The translations under genes were made by a program, and so were the position numbers. Shown one piece after another: positions 5,157 to 12,158 of a stretch of 12,158 nt of DNA; position 1 is the first letter of the stretch, and each line of letters opens with the position of its first letter. The DNA comes from Minisyncoccota bacterium. Its GTDB lineage: Bacteria > Patescibacteriota > Minisyncoccia > Minisyncoccales > Minisyncoccaceae. Where the stretch lies: assembly GCA_028708155.1 (NCBI GenBank), contig JAQVZN010000012.1, forward strand, positions 1 through 12,158, given 5' to 3'. The notes under the pieces were generated by a model. That model was not told the origin of the DNA and ran no database searches. It saw nothing but the letters and a program-made list of their open reading frames with translations.

Positions 5157-6821
5157 ATGAGCACAGAAAGAAAAATATATATTGGAGCAGCTTGGCCTTA
5201 CGCCAATGGTTCTCTCCATTTAGGACATGTATCGGCGCTTATTGGATCGGATGTTTTGGCTCGCTATTTTAGATTAAGAGGAGACAGTGTTTTATTTGTC
5301 TCTGGAAGTGATTGCCATGGAACTCCGATTTCTCTCGAAGCAGAAAAGCAAGGGATTAGCCCCTCTGAAATTGCGGAAAAATATCATAAAGAATTTAAAG
5401 AAACTTTAATTAATGGTCTTGGATTTTCTTATGATCTTTATACCGATACTCTCACAGAAAATCATGTTAGAGTGGTGCAAGAAATTTTTCTAGATCTTTA
5501 CAATAAAGGTTTTATTTACGAAAAAGAAACAGAACTACCTTTTTGTCCGGATTGTAAAAAATTCTTACCTGATCGTTATATAGAAGGAGAATGTCCAAAA
5601 TGTCATTTTACTTCTGCAAGAGGGGATCAATGCGATGGATGTGGAAACTTAATAGATACTCGTGAATTGATTAACCCTAAATGTAAAATTTGCGGAGCAA
5701 CTCCAGAGTGGAAAACAACTAAGCATTTTTATCTTAAAATTTCTGCCTTCCAAGAAAAAATTTTAGAATGGACAGAGAGTAGTGAAGGATGGAGAAAAAA
5801 TGCTAAGAATTTTACTATTAATTTTGTGAAGCAGGGATTACACGATAGAGCAATCACAAGAGATATTGATTGGGGCATTCCAATTCCTTTAAAAGGATAT
5901 GAAGATAAACGTATTTATGTCTGGTTTGAGGCAGTTTGTGGATACCTTTCAGCGAGTAAAGAATTTTCTCAAAAAATAGGGAACGATGATTTATGGAAAG
6001 AATTTTGGGAAAATCCTAATTCTATTCATTATTATGTGCATGGGAAGGATAATATTCCATTCCATACAGTTGTTTGGCCATCGATTCTTCTTGCAAAAGG
6101 AGGACTAAAATTACCAGATAGAATAGTGTCATCGGAATATTTAACACTTGCGAACGGTCAATTTTCTAAGAGCCGTAAATGGGCTATTTGGCTTCCAGAA
6201 TTTCTTAAGAATTTTGATTCAGAGACGTTGAGGTATTACCTTTTGCTTAACGGTGCAGAGAAGTCTGATTCAGATTTTTCATGGAAACAGTATCAAGAAA
6301 AAATAAATACGGAGTTGATTGGACATTTTGGAAATTTTGTTCATAGAGTTTTACTCTTCATTTATAAAAATTATCCAGAAGGTATCAATTTCCCCGCAAT
6401 ATTAACTAAAGAAGATACCGATTTCTTAAATTTTGCTAAAAACTGTTTTGCTAAAGTTGGAACAGCAATAGAAAAAGGAAAATTTGCTGAAGCTCTTGAA
6501 TCTGTATTTAGTCTCGCTGAATATGGGAACCGTTATCTTAATAGTAACGCTCCATGGACTGTAATAAAGAATGATCGTCAGAAAGCAGAAGCAACACTTG
6601 CCATAGCTGGGCATGTGATTAAGTGTTTGGCTGTATTGAGTGCTCCATTTTTACCGAGAACAGCTAAATCTATTTGTGAAACTATTAATAGTTCAATCGA
6701 GAGGTGGGAATATCCTACAGAAACAATTATTGTTGTTTCTAAACCAGCTATTTTATATAGTAAAGTAGAGGATTCTCAAATCGAAAAAGAACAAGAATTG
6801 TTGCAGCAAATCAAAAAATAA
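5157..6821 (+). CDS. metG: Methionyl-tRNA synthetase
   Basis: A class I aminoacyl-tRNA synthetase that charges tRNA-Met in the cytoplasm. At 554 aa it has the Rossmann catalytic domain, the connective zinc domain and the helical anticodon-binding domain. It lacks the C-terminal EMAP/Trbp111-like tRNA-binding extension of longer homologues. Visible motifs are WPYANGSLHLGH (13-24, HIGH-type) and FVSGSDCHGTPI (47-58). Four CxxC knuckles are present (C130/C133, C146/C149, C159/C162, C176/C179), so it belongs to the two-zinc MetG1 type. DWGIPIP is at 238-244. The KMSKS-type loop is Q335-F-S-K-S339, so the catalytic second lysine (K338) is kept but the first position is Gln. Expression is expected to be strong: tandem promoters, consensus SD and its own terminator. 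Confidence 0.97.
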   Translation: MSTERKIYIGAAWPYANGSLHLGHVSALIGSDVLARYFRLRGDSVLFVSGSDCHGTPISLEAEKQGISPSEIAEKYHKEFKETLINGLGFSYDLYTDTLTENHVRVVQEIFLDLYNKGFIYEKETELPFCPDCKKFLPDRYIEGECPKCHFTSARGDQCDGCGNLIDTRELINPKCKICGATPEWKTTKHFYLKISAFQEKILEWTESSEGWRKNAKNFTINFVKQGLHDRAITRDIDWGIPIPLKGYEDKRIYVWFEAVCGYLSASKEFSQKIGNDDLWKEFWENPNSIHYYVHGKDNIPFHTVVWPSILLAKGGLKLPDRIVSSEYLTLANGQFSKSRKWAIWLPEFLKNFDSETLRYYLLLNGAEKSDSDFSWKQYQEKINTELIGHFGNFVHRVLLFIYKNYPEGINFPAILTKEDTDFLNFAKNCFAKVGTAIEKGKFAEALESVFSLAEYGNRYLNSNAPWTVIKNDRQKAEATLAIAGHVIKCLAVLSAPFLPRTAKSICETINSSIERWEYPTETIIVVSKPAILYSKVEDSQIEKEQELLQQIKK

Positions 6822-6822
6822 A

Positions 6823-6846
6823 CCGAACTTTGTTCGGATTTTTTTT
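6823..6846 (+). terminator. Rho-independent terminator of metG
   Basis: 6-bp GC-rich stem CCGAAC (6823-6828) / GTTCGG (6832-6837) with a 3-nt loop, then A and eight Ts (6839-6846). It begins one base after the metG stop codon and isolates metG from the operon that follows. Confidence 0.9.
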
Positions 6847-6880
6847 ATAAAATAATTAACATTTAAGTAGATTAATTCTG

Positions 6881-8566
6881 GTGATATATTCAAAGAATAA
6901 AATTTATAATGATTTGAAACGATTATTTCCTATAGATTGTAAGGATAGTAAATTTTGTGATTTATTTAAATTTTGCCATACGGTTTTAGATAAAAGAATT
7001 AAAAAAAATAATGGACCAAGAATTTTAAATGTAGATAATAAAAAAAATATTACTATCGTTAAAAATTTTTCTAATTTTCCCAAACACGGAATTCATCCAA
7101 AAATAGTTTGCGAAAAAATTGTATCTAATTTTTTTATTAATACTCCAAGATGGAGACATCCAAATCTTCAACATAATGTCGGGGCTGGAGTTAACACTAC
7201 CGCTAGCGTTTTATATTCATTAGCTTTAGACGAAAATATTTATAATATAAATGATGGTTTAGCGGGGAACGTATTATTGGCAGAGCAGGTAGTGTCAAAT
7301 ATTCTTTCCGAATTAGCGAATTTAGATAGAAAAGGAGCGGGTTTGTTTACTTTTGGTGGAACTGCAACAAATTATTATGCATTAAAAATAGGTTTAAAAA
7401 AAGCCGTTCCGAATTCTGGAAAAGTTGGAATTCCAAAAAATTTAAAAATATTTGTTACAAAGGATTCTCATTTTTCTCATACTGTCTCGGCAGATTGGTT
7501 AGGTATTGGAACAGATAATGTTATAACGATTGAACCAAATAATGATAGGACGAGTAATATTATTGATGCAGAAAATAAGTTAAGAAGTAGTTTAAAAAAA
7601 GGAAATATAATTTCTTCAATAATTATAAATGGAGGAACAACTTATGGCCATGTAGTAGATGATATTTTAGCATTTGTAAAACTAAGAGATAAAATGGTGA
7701 AAGAATTTTCATTATCTTATAAACCACATATACACGTTGATTCTGTTATCGGTTGGTCTTGGCTTGTTTTCAAGAATTATAATTTTTCTAAAAATTATTT
7801 GAAGATAGACAAGATAGCGTTAGAGAAAATAAAACAACAATACGATAAAATTTCTGAAATTAAGTATGCAGATTCTTGGGGAGTAGATTTTCATAAAGGA
7901 GTTGGTGGCTGTCCAGTTGATTGTAGTATTGTAATGATAAATAATATAAATGATCTCCAGTGTCTTTCTAAAAAAGACGACAATGTTATTGATATGCATC
8001 AACTTGCTCCTGAATTTAGTTTAAATTCTCCATCAGATTATACATTGGAAACTTCAAGATCTGGTGGGCCACCACTTGCAGCTTTGGCACACCTTTATAC
8101 TTTAGGACAATCAGGAATGCAAAGGAATTTAGCTAATTTAGTTGAACAAAGCCTTTATACAAAAAAAATGGTGGAATCGTTTGAAGATGTGGTAGTTTGT
8201 AATAAAAATGATAATCTTGGTTATGTGACAATGATGCGGCTATATCCACCTGAATTAAAAAATAATCCTAAAAAAAATGTAGAATTTATAGATAATTCTC
8301 AAGAATGTATTGATTTTATAAATCAGGTTAATGCGTATATAAAAGAGTTTTTTACTTGGGATAATAAAACAAGAATGATGAAAGGAGCGGGAGTAGAATA
8401 TTCTTTTAGCAGTGGATATATAACATTAAATAATGGAGCCAAAATTTCTGGAATAAAACTTTATCCAGTATCTCCTCATTTTAATAAAAAATATGCGAAA
8501 CAAGCTATCGAAGATATTATTGGACAGAAGGAACGTTTTGATAAAAAAATATGGAGCAAAAAGTAG
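6881..8566 (+). CDS. Group II PLP-dependent amino-acid decarboxylase, substrate unknown
   Basis: A predicted pyridoxal-phosphate enzyme of the glutamate/tyrosine/aromatic amino-acid decarboxylase group, releasing CO2 to give an amine. In 561 aa the group motifs run in order. GLFTFGGTATNYYALKIG (154-171) is the phosphate-binding GGT region. SHFSHTVSADWLGIG (196-210) has H200 as the likely ring-stacking residue. NGGTTYGHVVDDI is at 250-262. HIHVD (283-287) provides the Asp that pairs with the pyridine nitrogen. ADSWGVDFHKG (330-340) carries the Schiff-base lysine K339. ETSRSGG is at 390-396. The start is GTG at 6881: no in-frame ATG occurs before residue 272, and there is no clear SD. A weak TAGATT (6868-6873) lies 7 nt upstream, which could make it leaderless. 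The end overlaps the next gene by 16 bp. Substrate cannot be read from the sequence; an amino mutase or lyase activity is not excluded. Confidence 0.88.
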   Translation: MIYSKNKIYNDLKRLFPIDCKDSKFCDLFKFCHTVLDKRIKKNNGPRILNVDNKKNITIVKNFSNFPKHGIHPKIVCEKIVSNFFINTPRWRHPNLQHNVGAGVNTTASVLYSLALDENIYNINDGLAGNVLLAEQVVSNILSELANLDRKGAGLFTFGGTATNYYALKIGLKKAVPNSGKVGIPKNLKIFVTKDSHFSHTVSADWLGIGTDNVITIEPNNDRTSNIIDAENKLRSSLKKGNIISSIIINGGTTYGHVVDDILAFVKLRDKMVKEFSLSYKPHIHVDSVIGWSWLVFKNYNFSKNYLKIDKIALEKIKQQYDKISEIKYADSWGVDFHKGVGGCPVDCSIVMINNINDLQCLSKKDDNVIDMHQLAPEFSLNSPSDYTLETSRSGGPPLAALAHLYTLGQSGMQRNLANLVEQSLYTKKMVESFEDVVVCNKNDNLGYVTMMRLYPPELKNNPKKNVEFIDNSQECIDFINQVNAYIKEFFTWDNKTRMMKGAGVEYSFSSGYITLNNGAKISGIKLYPVSPHFNKKYAKQAIEDIIGQKERFDKKIWSKK

Positions 8567-9456
8567 ATAATTATCTTTTATCAAATCATGATCGAAAATT
8601 AATGTTTTCTCTTTCAAAATTAATAGGGGGTAGTAAGTTTGTTTTATACGGAAGTACTCCTATTAGCTTGATATTTGGAAAAAATTATATAGCAAATGAT
8701 TATGATTTGGCAATACTGGGAAAGACGAAAGAAGATATTTCCAAAGTTAAATATTTTTTAAAAAAAAATAGATTTAAAATAACAAAATCAAATAGAAAGT
8801 ATTATATTTATAAAAATATTGAAGTAATATCTTTATATGCTCAAAGAAAAAATTTTTTATTAGATGTTTGTTTTATGGATGAGGTGAATTTAGTGGGTCA
8901 ATTTAATGTCGAATCTTTATATTGGAGGTATCCTGAAATGGATTGTATAGATAAATATAATGCTTTAGAGGGGTTGAAAAATAAAAAGATAATACCGATA
9001 AGAGGACTTAATAATGAAAATATATTTCTTTTGATTTCTAGGTTTGTATATCTTTGTTCAAAATATAAAATTAGCTTAATGGATAAAGAAAATCAAAGGA
9101 TTATTAAATTTATAAATCAAAAATTACGTAAAGAAAGTGGACGGGAAACAGACCAATATGTGTCTTGCTTGTCATCAATTTTAAAATCTATATTAATAGC
9201 AAAAGATAATATACTGTTTGTTGAGGAATTAATTAATTCAAAGATCGTCAAATTTTTATTTGAAGAATTGCATTATTCTTTAATAGTGACTAAAGAAAAA
9301 AATCAATTTGAGTTATTGAAAATAAAAAATAAACGAGATTTGGTTGATATTTTAGAAAAAAATGTACACACAGATAATAAAAAAGAATTTTTAAAAAAAA
9401 TTAATATGTTATCTAAAAGAAAGTGGGATAATCAAGATAAAATTATAAAAAAATGA
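8551..9456 (+). CDS. Diverged nucleotidyltransferase (CCA-adding/poly(A) polymerase-like)
   Basis: A predicted NTP transferase of the polymerase-beta fold. In 301 aa the N-terminal domain has VLYGSTPISLIFG (31-43) followed by ANDYDLAIL (48-56). This is the G-S and D50-x-D52 pattern that matches the GGxxRDxLLG...DxD region of class II CCA-adding enzymes. A third carboxylate is D105 in FLLDVCF. Next, QFNVESLYWRYPEM (117-130) and DKYNALEGLKNKKI (134-147) resemble the RDFTxNAL and DPFGGLEDLKNKII segments of that family, but the RRD residues are lost. The remaining 150 residues look helical and Lys-rich with no further motif. It is probably not the housekeeping CCA enzyme, because the RNA-template residues are altered. 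It overlaps the decarboxylase by 16 bp and the radical SAM gene by 4 bp, implying coupled translation. Substrate unknown. Confidence 0.72.
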   Translation: MEQKVDNYLLSNHDRKLMFSLSKLIGGSKFVLYGSTPISLIFGKNYIANDYDLAILGKTKEDISKVKYFLKKNRFKITKSNRKYYIYKNIEVISLYAQRKNFLLDVCFMDEVNLVGQFNVESLYWRYPEMDCIDKYNALEGLKNKKIIPIRGLNNENIFLLISRFVYLCSKYKISLMDKENQRIIKFINQKLRKESGRETDQYVSCLSSILKSILIAKDNILFVEELINSKIVKFLFEELHYSLIVTKEKNQFELLKIKNKRDLVDILEKNVHTDNKKEFLKKINMLSKRKWDNQDKIIKK

Positions 9457-10712
9457 AAAAAGTTTATATAGAAACAAATGGATGTTCTGTGGTTAGACAT
9501 GATACTCAGAGATATTCAAAGTATTTTAGAGTAAATGGGTGGAAAGAAATTTATTTACCCGAAGAGGCGGATTTGGTTTTACTTACAACTTGTGCAGTAG
9601 TTAAAGACACGGAAGATTCTTCTGTTTTAGCTATAAAAAATTTACGAAAGAATATGAAAAAAGGTGCCCAATTGATTGTGGGTGGCTGCTTGTCAAAAAT
9701 AAATCCTGAGAGATTATCAAAAGAATTTAATGGAATATGTTTTGGAAAAGATGAGGAAGAAAAACTTGATGATTTAATAGATGCAAAAATTAAAATTATG
9801 GATATATTTTGGGATGGAAATATTATTAGAGAGCATTCCCTTGGGGTTCCAGAGTTAGTTTATTCTAATGAACATATAAAAGAGTGTAAATTAGCGGAAG
9901 GACTTGCTGACAAGTTTAAAAATAGTAATTATCTCGAAATTTACAATTATATGACTAAAGGCAGGTATATGTGGCAAGAAAAAGATTTATTTGAGGTTAA
10001 AGTATCTGATGGGTGTAATTATAGGTGTAGTTATTGTGCCACTAAAAACGCAAAAGGGGACCTTAAAAGTAGGAATATTAATAAAATTATAGCTGAATTT
10101 AAGTTAGGAGTTGAAAAAGGTTATCCTAAAATTGTTCTTACAGGTGATGAAGTTGGAGAATATGGAAAAGACATAGGACTTTCTCTTGTCGATTTAATAG
10201 AGCGGTTGGTTCCTATTTCGGGCAATAGTAGGATAGCTTTAAGATATATAACTCCTGAATCAATCATAAAACAGTACGAAAAGCTTAAAGGATATTTTCA
10301 TTCAGGAAAAATTTATTATTTCTGTTCATCATTTCAGTCTGGTAGTTCTAAAATTTTAAAATTAATGAATAGGCCACAAAATATTAATGATTTTGTGTCT
10401 CTAATGAATAAAATGACTAATGATTGCTCATATGTTTTTAAACATACTCAAATTATAATTGGATTTCCGCAAGAAACAGAAAAAGATTTTAATCAAACTT
10501 TAGAGGTAATTAATAATAATTGTTTTGAATATGTGACTGCTCTTAAGTATTCAGTGCGTCCTCATACAAAAGCAGTAGATATTCCTGGTCATATTTCACA
10601 AAAAATTATAGATGAGAGATATGAAAAAGCTATTAAATTAATTTCTAAATTAAGAAAGGAAAAATTAAAAAATAAAATATATGACGAATTACTTCGACAA
10701 TTTTCTGCTTAA
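9453..10712 (+). CDS. Radical SAM methylthiotransferase-like protein lacking TRAM
   Basis: Related to MiaB/RimO/MtaB methylthiotransferases, which use two 4Fe-4S clusters and S-adenosylmethionine to insert a methylthio group. The UPF0004 domain (1-110) keeps all three cluster cysteines: C11 (ETNGC), C47 (TTCAVVKD) and C79 (VGGC). The radical SAM motif is C188-NYR-C192-SY-C195 in SDGCNYRCSYC. Further matches are GYPKIVLTGDEVGEYGKD, FQSGSSKILKLMNR and IIGFPQETEKDF. Two features differ from the family. The C-terminal TRAM domain that binds RNA is absent: the protein stops at 419 aa after a Lys-rich helix. The linker between the two Fe-S domains is longer than usual, with CxxxCxxC at 188. It starts inside the stop codon of the nucleotidyltransferase gene (ATGA). 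Target unknown: a tRNA, a protein or a small molecule. Confidence 0.88.
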   Translation: MKKVYIETNGCSVVRHDTQRYSKYFRVNGWKEIYLPEEADLVLLTTCAVVKDTEDSSVLAIKNLRKNMKKGAQLIVGGCLSKINPERLSKEFNGICFGKDEEEKLDDLIDAKIKIMDIFWDGNIIREHSLGVPELVYSNEHIKECKLAEGLADKFKNSNYLEIYNYMTKGRYMWQEKDLFEVKVSDGCNYRCSYCATKNAKGDLKSRNINKIIAEFKLGVEKGYPKIVLTGDEVGEYGKDIGLSLVDLIERLVPISGNSRIALRYITPESIIKQYEKLKGYFHSGKIYYFCSSFQSGSSKILKLMNRPQNINDFVSLMNKMTNDCSYVFKHTQIIIGFPQETEKDFNQTLEVINNNCFEYVTALKYSVRPHTKAVDIPGHISQKIIDERYEKAIKLISKLRKEKLKNKIYDELLRQFSA

Positions 10713-10846
10713 ATATTTTAAATAAAACAAAAGTAGGGATTTAATCTTAGATTAATTATTGGTGAAATTAATTTTTTAATTCTAATTTAAAGTGAAAAAA
10801 TTTAGATGTTTAAAAGGTATAGAGCATTGGGTATTGCATGAGTTAA

Positions 10847-10865
10847 AAAGATTCTTGTAATCTTT
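10847..10865 (+). terminator. Weak hairpin, possible operon terminator
   Basis: AAAGATT (10847-10853), loop CTTGT, AATCTTT (10859-10865), then ATTTAATTAT. The 7-bp stem has a single G-C pair per arm side and no real T tract, so termination here is doubtful; it is simply the best candidate between the radical SAM gene and the ankyrin promoter. Confidence 0.3.
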
Positions 10866-10928
10866 ATTTAATTATAGGATGCGCTTAGAGCATTAAATTA
10901 AGATGGCGAACAGATTATTATATAAAAA

Positions 10929-10957
10929 TTGAAAAATACAATTTAATATATTATAAT
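10929..10957 (+). promoter_or_regulatory. Strong promoter of the ankyrin gene
   Basis: TTGAAA (10929-10934), exactly 17 nt, perfect TATAAT (10952-10957). Transcription would start near 10964, leaving a 20-25 nt A-rich leader without a Shine-Dalgarno before the ATG at 10986. Confidence 0.75.
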
Positions 10958-10985
10958 TACCTTACAATAAAATAAAATTAAAAAT

Positions 10986-12158
10986 ATGAATCCAGTAATT
11001 ATAGTTTTTTTAATATTATCTACATTAGTGGCATCTTCAGCTTTTGTTTTTAAAGATAATTTAATTGATATTGATAACAAGATTTTAAACACTCCTTTAA
11101 CAGAAGAGGTAACAGAACAAGACAGGGCAAACTTGTTTATAGCAATAAATAATGGAGATCTTAATACTGTCCAAGAGCTAATCAAAGCAGGTGTTGACGT
11201 TAATACTAAGAGCTCAGTTGGTTTTATTCCTGCCATAATGTCTGCCGCTGAAAACGGACATCTTGAAATAGTCCAAGAACTTATCAAAGCCGGCGCAGAC
11301 GTTAATCTTAAGAGTTTGCATACTTTTACTGCTTTAATACAAGCTGCTACAAATGGACATCTTGAAATAGTCCAAGAACTTATCAAAGCCGGTGCTGACG
11401 TTAATTATATAAATAATCGAGAGTGTACAGCCTTGATGTATGCCGCTGAAAACGGACATCTTGAAATAGTCCAAGAACTTATCAAAGCCGGCGCCGATGT
11501 TAATGTTGAATTTGAACGTGGAACAGCATTAAGTTTAGCTAAAGAAAAAAACTATCAAGACATTGTTCAAGAACTAATTAAAGCCGGCGCCGATATTAAT
11601 TTTCTAGAAAAACGTGCAGCTTTTATTGAAGCTGCTAAAAACGGGAATCTTGAAGTTGTTCAAGAACTAATCAAAGCTGGTATTGATGTTAATACTTCTA
11701 ACTCAGAAGCTTTGATAAAAGCTGTTATAAACGGACATCTTGAAATAGTCCAAGAACTTATCAAAGCTGGCGCCGATATTAATATTAACATTCCTGGTGA
11801 ATGGACGTCGCTTTTCGAATATGCTGTTCAAAGAGGATATTTTGAAATAATTCAAGAGTTTATCAAGGCCGGTGCCGATGACAGTTTTATATACAATCAA
11901 GGATATACGGATTTAATGATAGCTTCTTCAATTGGCAATATTGAAGGTGTTCGAGAGCTAATCAAAGCCGGGGCCGACGTTAATGCTAAGAGTGTTTATC
12001 AAGAAAATACGGCTTTAATGATGGCTTCTTTGATTGGTAATCTTGAAATAGTCCAAGAACTAATTAAAGCCGGCGCCGATGTTAATTATATAAATAAGGA
12101 TGGGAGAAATGCTTTACTGGTTGCTACCGAAAGAGGTAATCTTGAAATAGTTCAAGAA
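10986..12158 (+). CDS. Exported ankyrin-repeat protein (3' end beyond the window)
   Basis: An open frame of 391 codons with no stop before the window edge, so the gene is partial. The N-terminus MNPVIIVFLILSTLVASSA is a signal peptide or membrane anchor, possibly cleaved after ASSA, so the repeats face outside the cytoplasm. After a linker of about 30 residues come ankyrin repeats ending in the helix-2/loop signature VQELIKAGADVN. Eleven copies of the VQE-type core are visible (ten complete), beginning about residue 50, with spacing of 30-34 residues. Several have degraded first halves, such as the short repeat near 11580-11680 and the ADDS variant near 11878. The repeats bind other proteins in general; the partner here is unknown. 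In an episymbiotic bacterium a secreted ankyrin protein suggests host-surface interaction, which is inference. Its own consensus promoter fixes the start. Confidence 0.92.
   Translation, partial: MNPVIIVFLILSTLVASSAFVFKDNLIDIDNKILNTPLTEEVTEQDRANLFIAINNGDLNTVQELIKAGVDVNTKSSVGFIPAIMSAAENGHLEIVQELIKAGADVNLKSLHTFTALIQAATNGHLEIVQELIKAGADVNYINNRECTALMYAAENGHLEIVQELIKAGADVNVEFERGTALSLAKEKNYQDIVQELIKAGADINFLEKRAAFIEAAKNGNLEVVQELIKAGIDVNTSNSEALIKAVINGHLEIVQELIKAGADININIPGEWTSLFEYAVQRGYFEIIQEFIKAGADDSFIYNQGYTDLMIASSIGNIEGVRELIKAGADVNAKSVYQENTALMMASLIGNLEIVQELIKAGADVNYINKDGRNALLVATERGNLEIVQE
11145..12158 (+). repeat. Tandem ankyrin-coding DNA repeats, about 99-bp period
   Basis: The coding repeats are nearly identical as DNA. 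Positions 11244-11296 and 11442-11494 are identical over 53 nt and lie exactly 198 bp (two repeats) apart. The 38 bases at 11355-11392 match the same core, and 11731-11767 matches it again apart from the last few bases. Core start-to-start distances run 90 to 102 bp. Other copies use different synonymous codons (CTA/ATT for CTT/ATC), so the array mixes old and newly copied units. Confidence 0.9.

Larger units (their letters stand above)
10713..10985. other. AT-rich intergenic region between the operon and the ankyrin gene
   Basis: About 270 bases with no convincing gene in either direction. It holds a weak inverted repeat TTAATC/GATTAA (10741-10755), a candidate hairpin at 10847-10865, a repeated 9-mer TAGAGCATT (near 10830 and 10888) and the ankyrin promoter at 10929-10957. 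Confidence 0.6.

Noticed and set aside
8426..8617. Minus-strand open frame at the decarboxylase/nucleotidyltransferase junction
   Set aside because: Antisense to two well-supported overlapping genes, with no features of its own.
9453..9456. Alternative genetic code with UGA as glycine
   Set aside because: TGA ends the nucleotidyltransferase and the 160-aa genes at sensible places and does not interrupt conserved genes such as metG.
10943..11386. 147-codon minus-strand open frame with repeated SSWTISRCPF segments
   Set aside because: The repeats are the reverse complement of the ankyrin repeats; the plus-strand frame has the promoter and the real fold.
11703..11900. 65-codon minus-strand open frame
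   Set aside because: Also an antisense shadow of the ankyrin repeats.
11145..12158. Direct repeats resembling a CRISPR array
   Set aside because: The period of about 99 bp is in frame, repeats are not palindromic, there are no unique spacers of constant length, and the translation is ankyrin.

Overview
The window looks like an AT-rich genome fragment from a Candidate Phyla Radiation (Patescibacteria) bacterium, most like the Parcubacteria. This is an inference from content. It carries a small protein with the paired-CxxC zinc ribbon typical of these genomes, exported or uncharacterised families I associate with the same group, short intergenic gaps, very A/T-biased codons and tRNAs without an encoded CCA. 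TGA is used as a stop (NTase gene, 160-aa gene), so the recoded UGA-Gly lineages are unlikely.

Layout. Positions 1-153 hold two minus-strand tRNAs, Ala(GGC) and Arg(CCT). Divergent from them is an HtrA/Deg-type serine protease with a PDZ domain but no visible export signal (218-1222). Then come a 57-aa zinc-ribbon protein (1314-1487) and an unrecognised 70-aa protein (1589-1801). A bidirectional terminator separates these from a tiny 21-residue Lys-rich gene on the minus strand (1857-1922), which has its own strong promoter. Upstream of it on the minus strand lie a bifunctional mannose-1-phosphate guanylyltransferase / mannose-6-phosphate isomerase (1974-3320) and a 160-aa uncharacterised protein (3367-3849). 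A divergent region with a 32-bp dyad separates these from a membrane-anchored protein with a calcium-loop-like motif (3999-4508) and a multiply frameshifted EamA-type transporter remnant (4519-4923). Methionyl-tRNA synthetase follows (5157-6821), with two promoters, a strong Shine-Dalgarno and a clean terminator.

The most unusual block is 6881-10712: three overlapping genes in one apparent operon. They encode a group II PLP-dependent decarboxylase, a diverged nucleotidyltransferase resembling the head of CCA-adding enzymes/poly(A) polymerases, and a methylthiotransferase-like radical SAM enzyme with both Fe-S cysteine sets but no TRAM domain. I know of no described pathway with this combination. 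The window ends inside an exported ankyrin-repeat protein (10986 onward) whose repeats are nearly identical at the DNA level, a candidate host-interaction protein.

Regulation. At three genes (protease, ManC-type enzyme, 169-aa membrane protein) a sigma70-like -10 box lies only 6-7 nt before the start codon, which predicts leaderless mRNAs. metG instead has a full leader with a consensus Shine-Dalgarno. No database search was run; all family names come from motifs read by eye.
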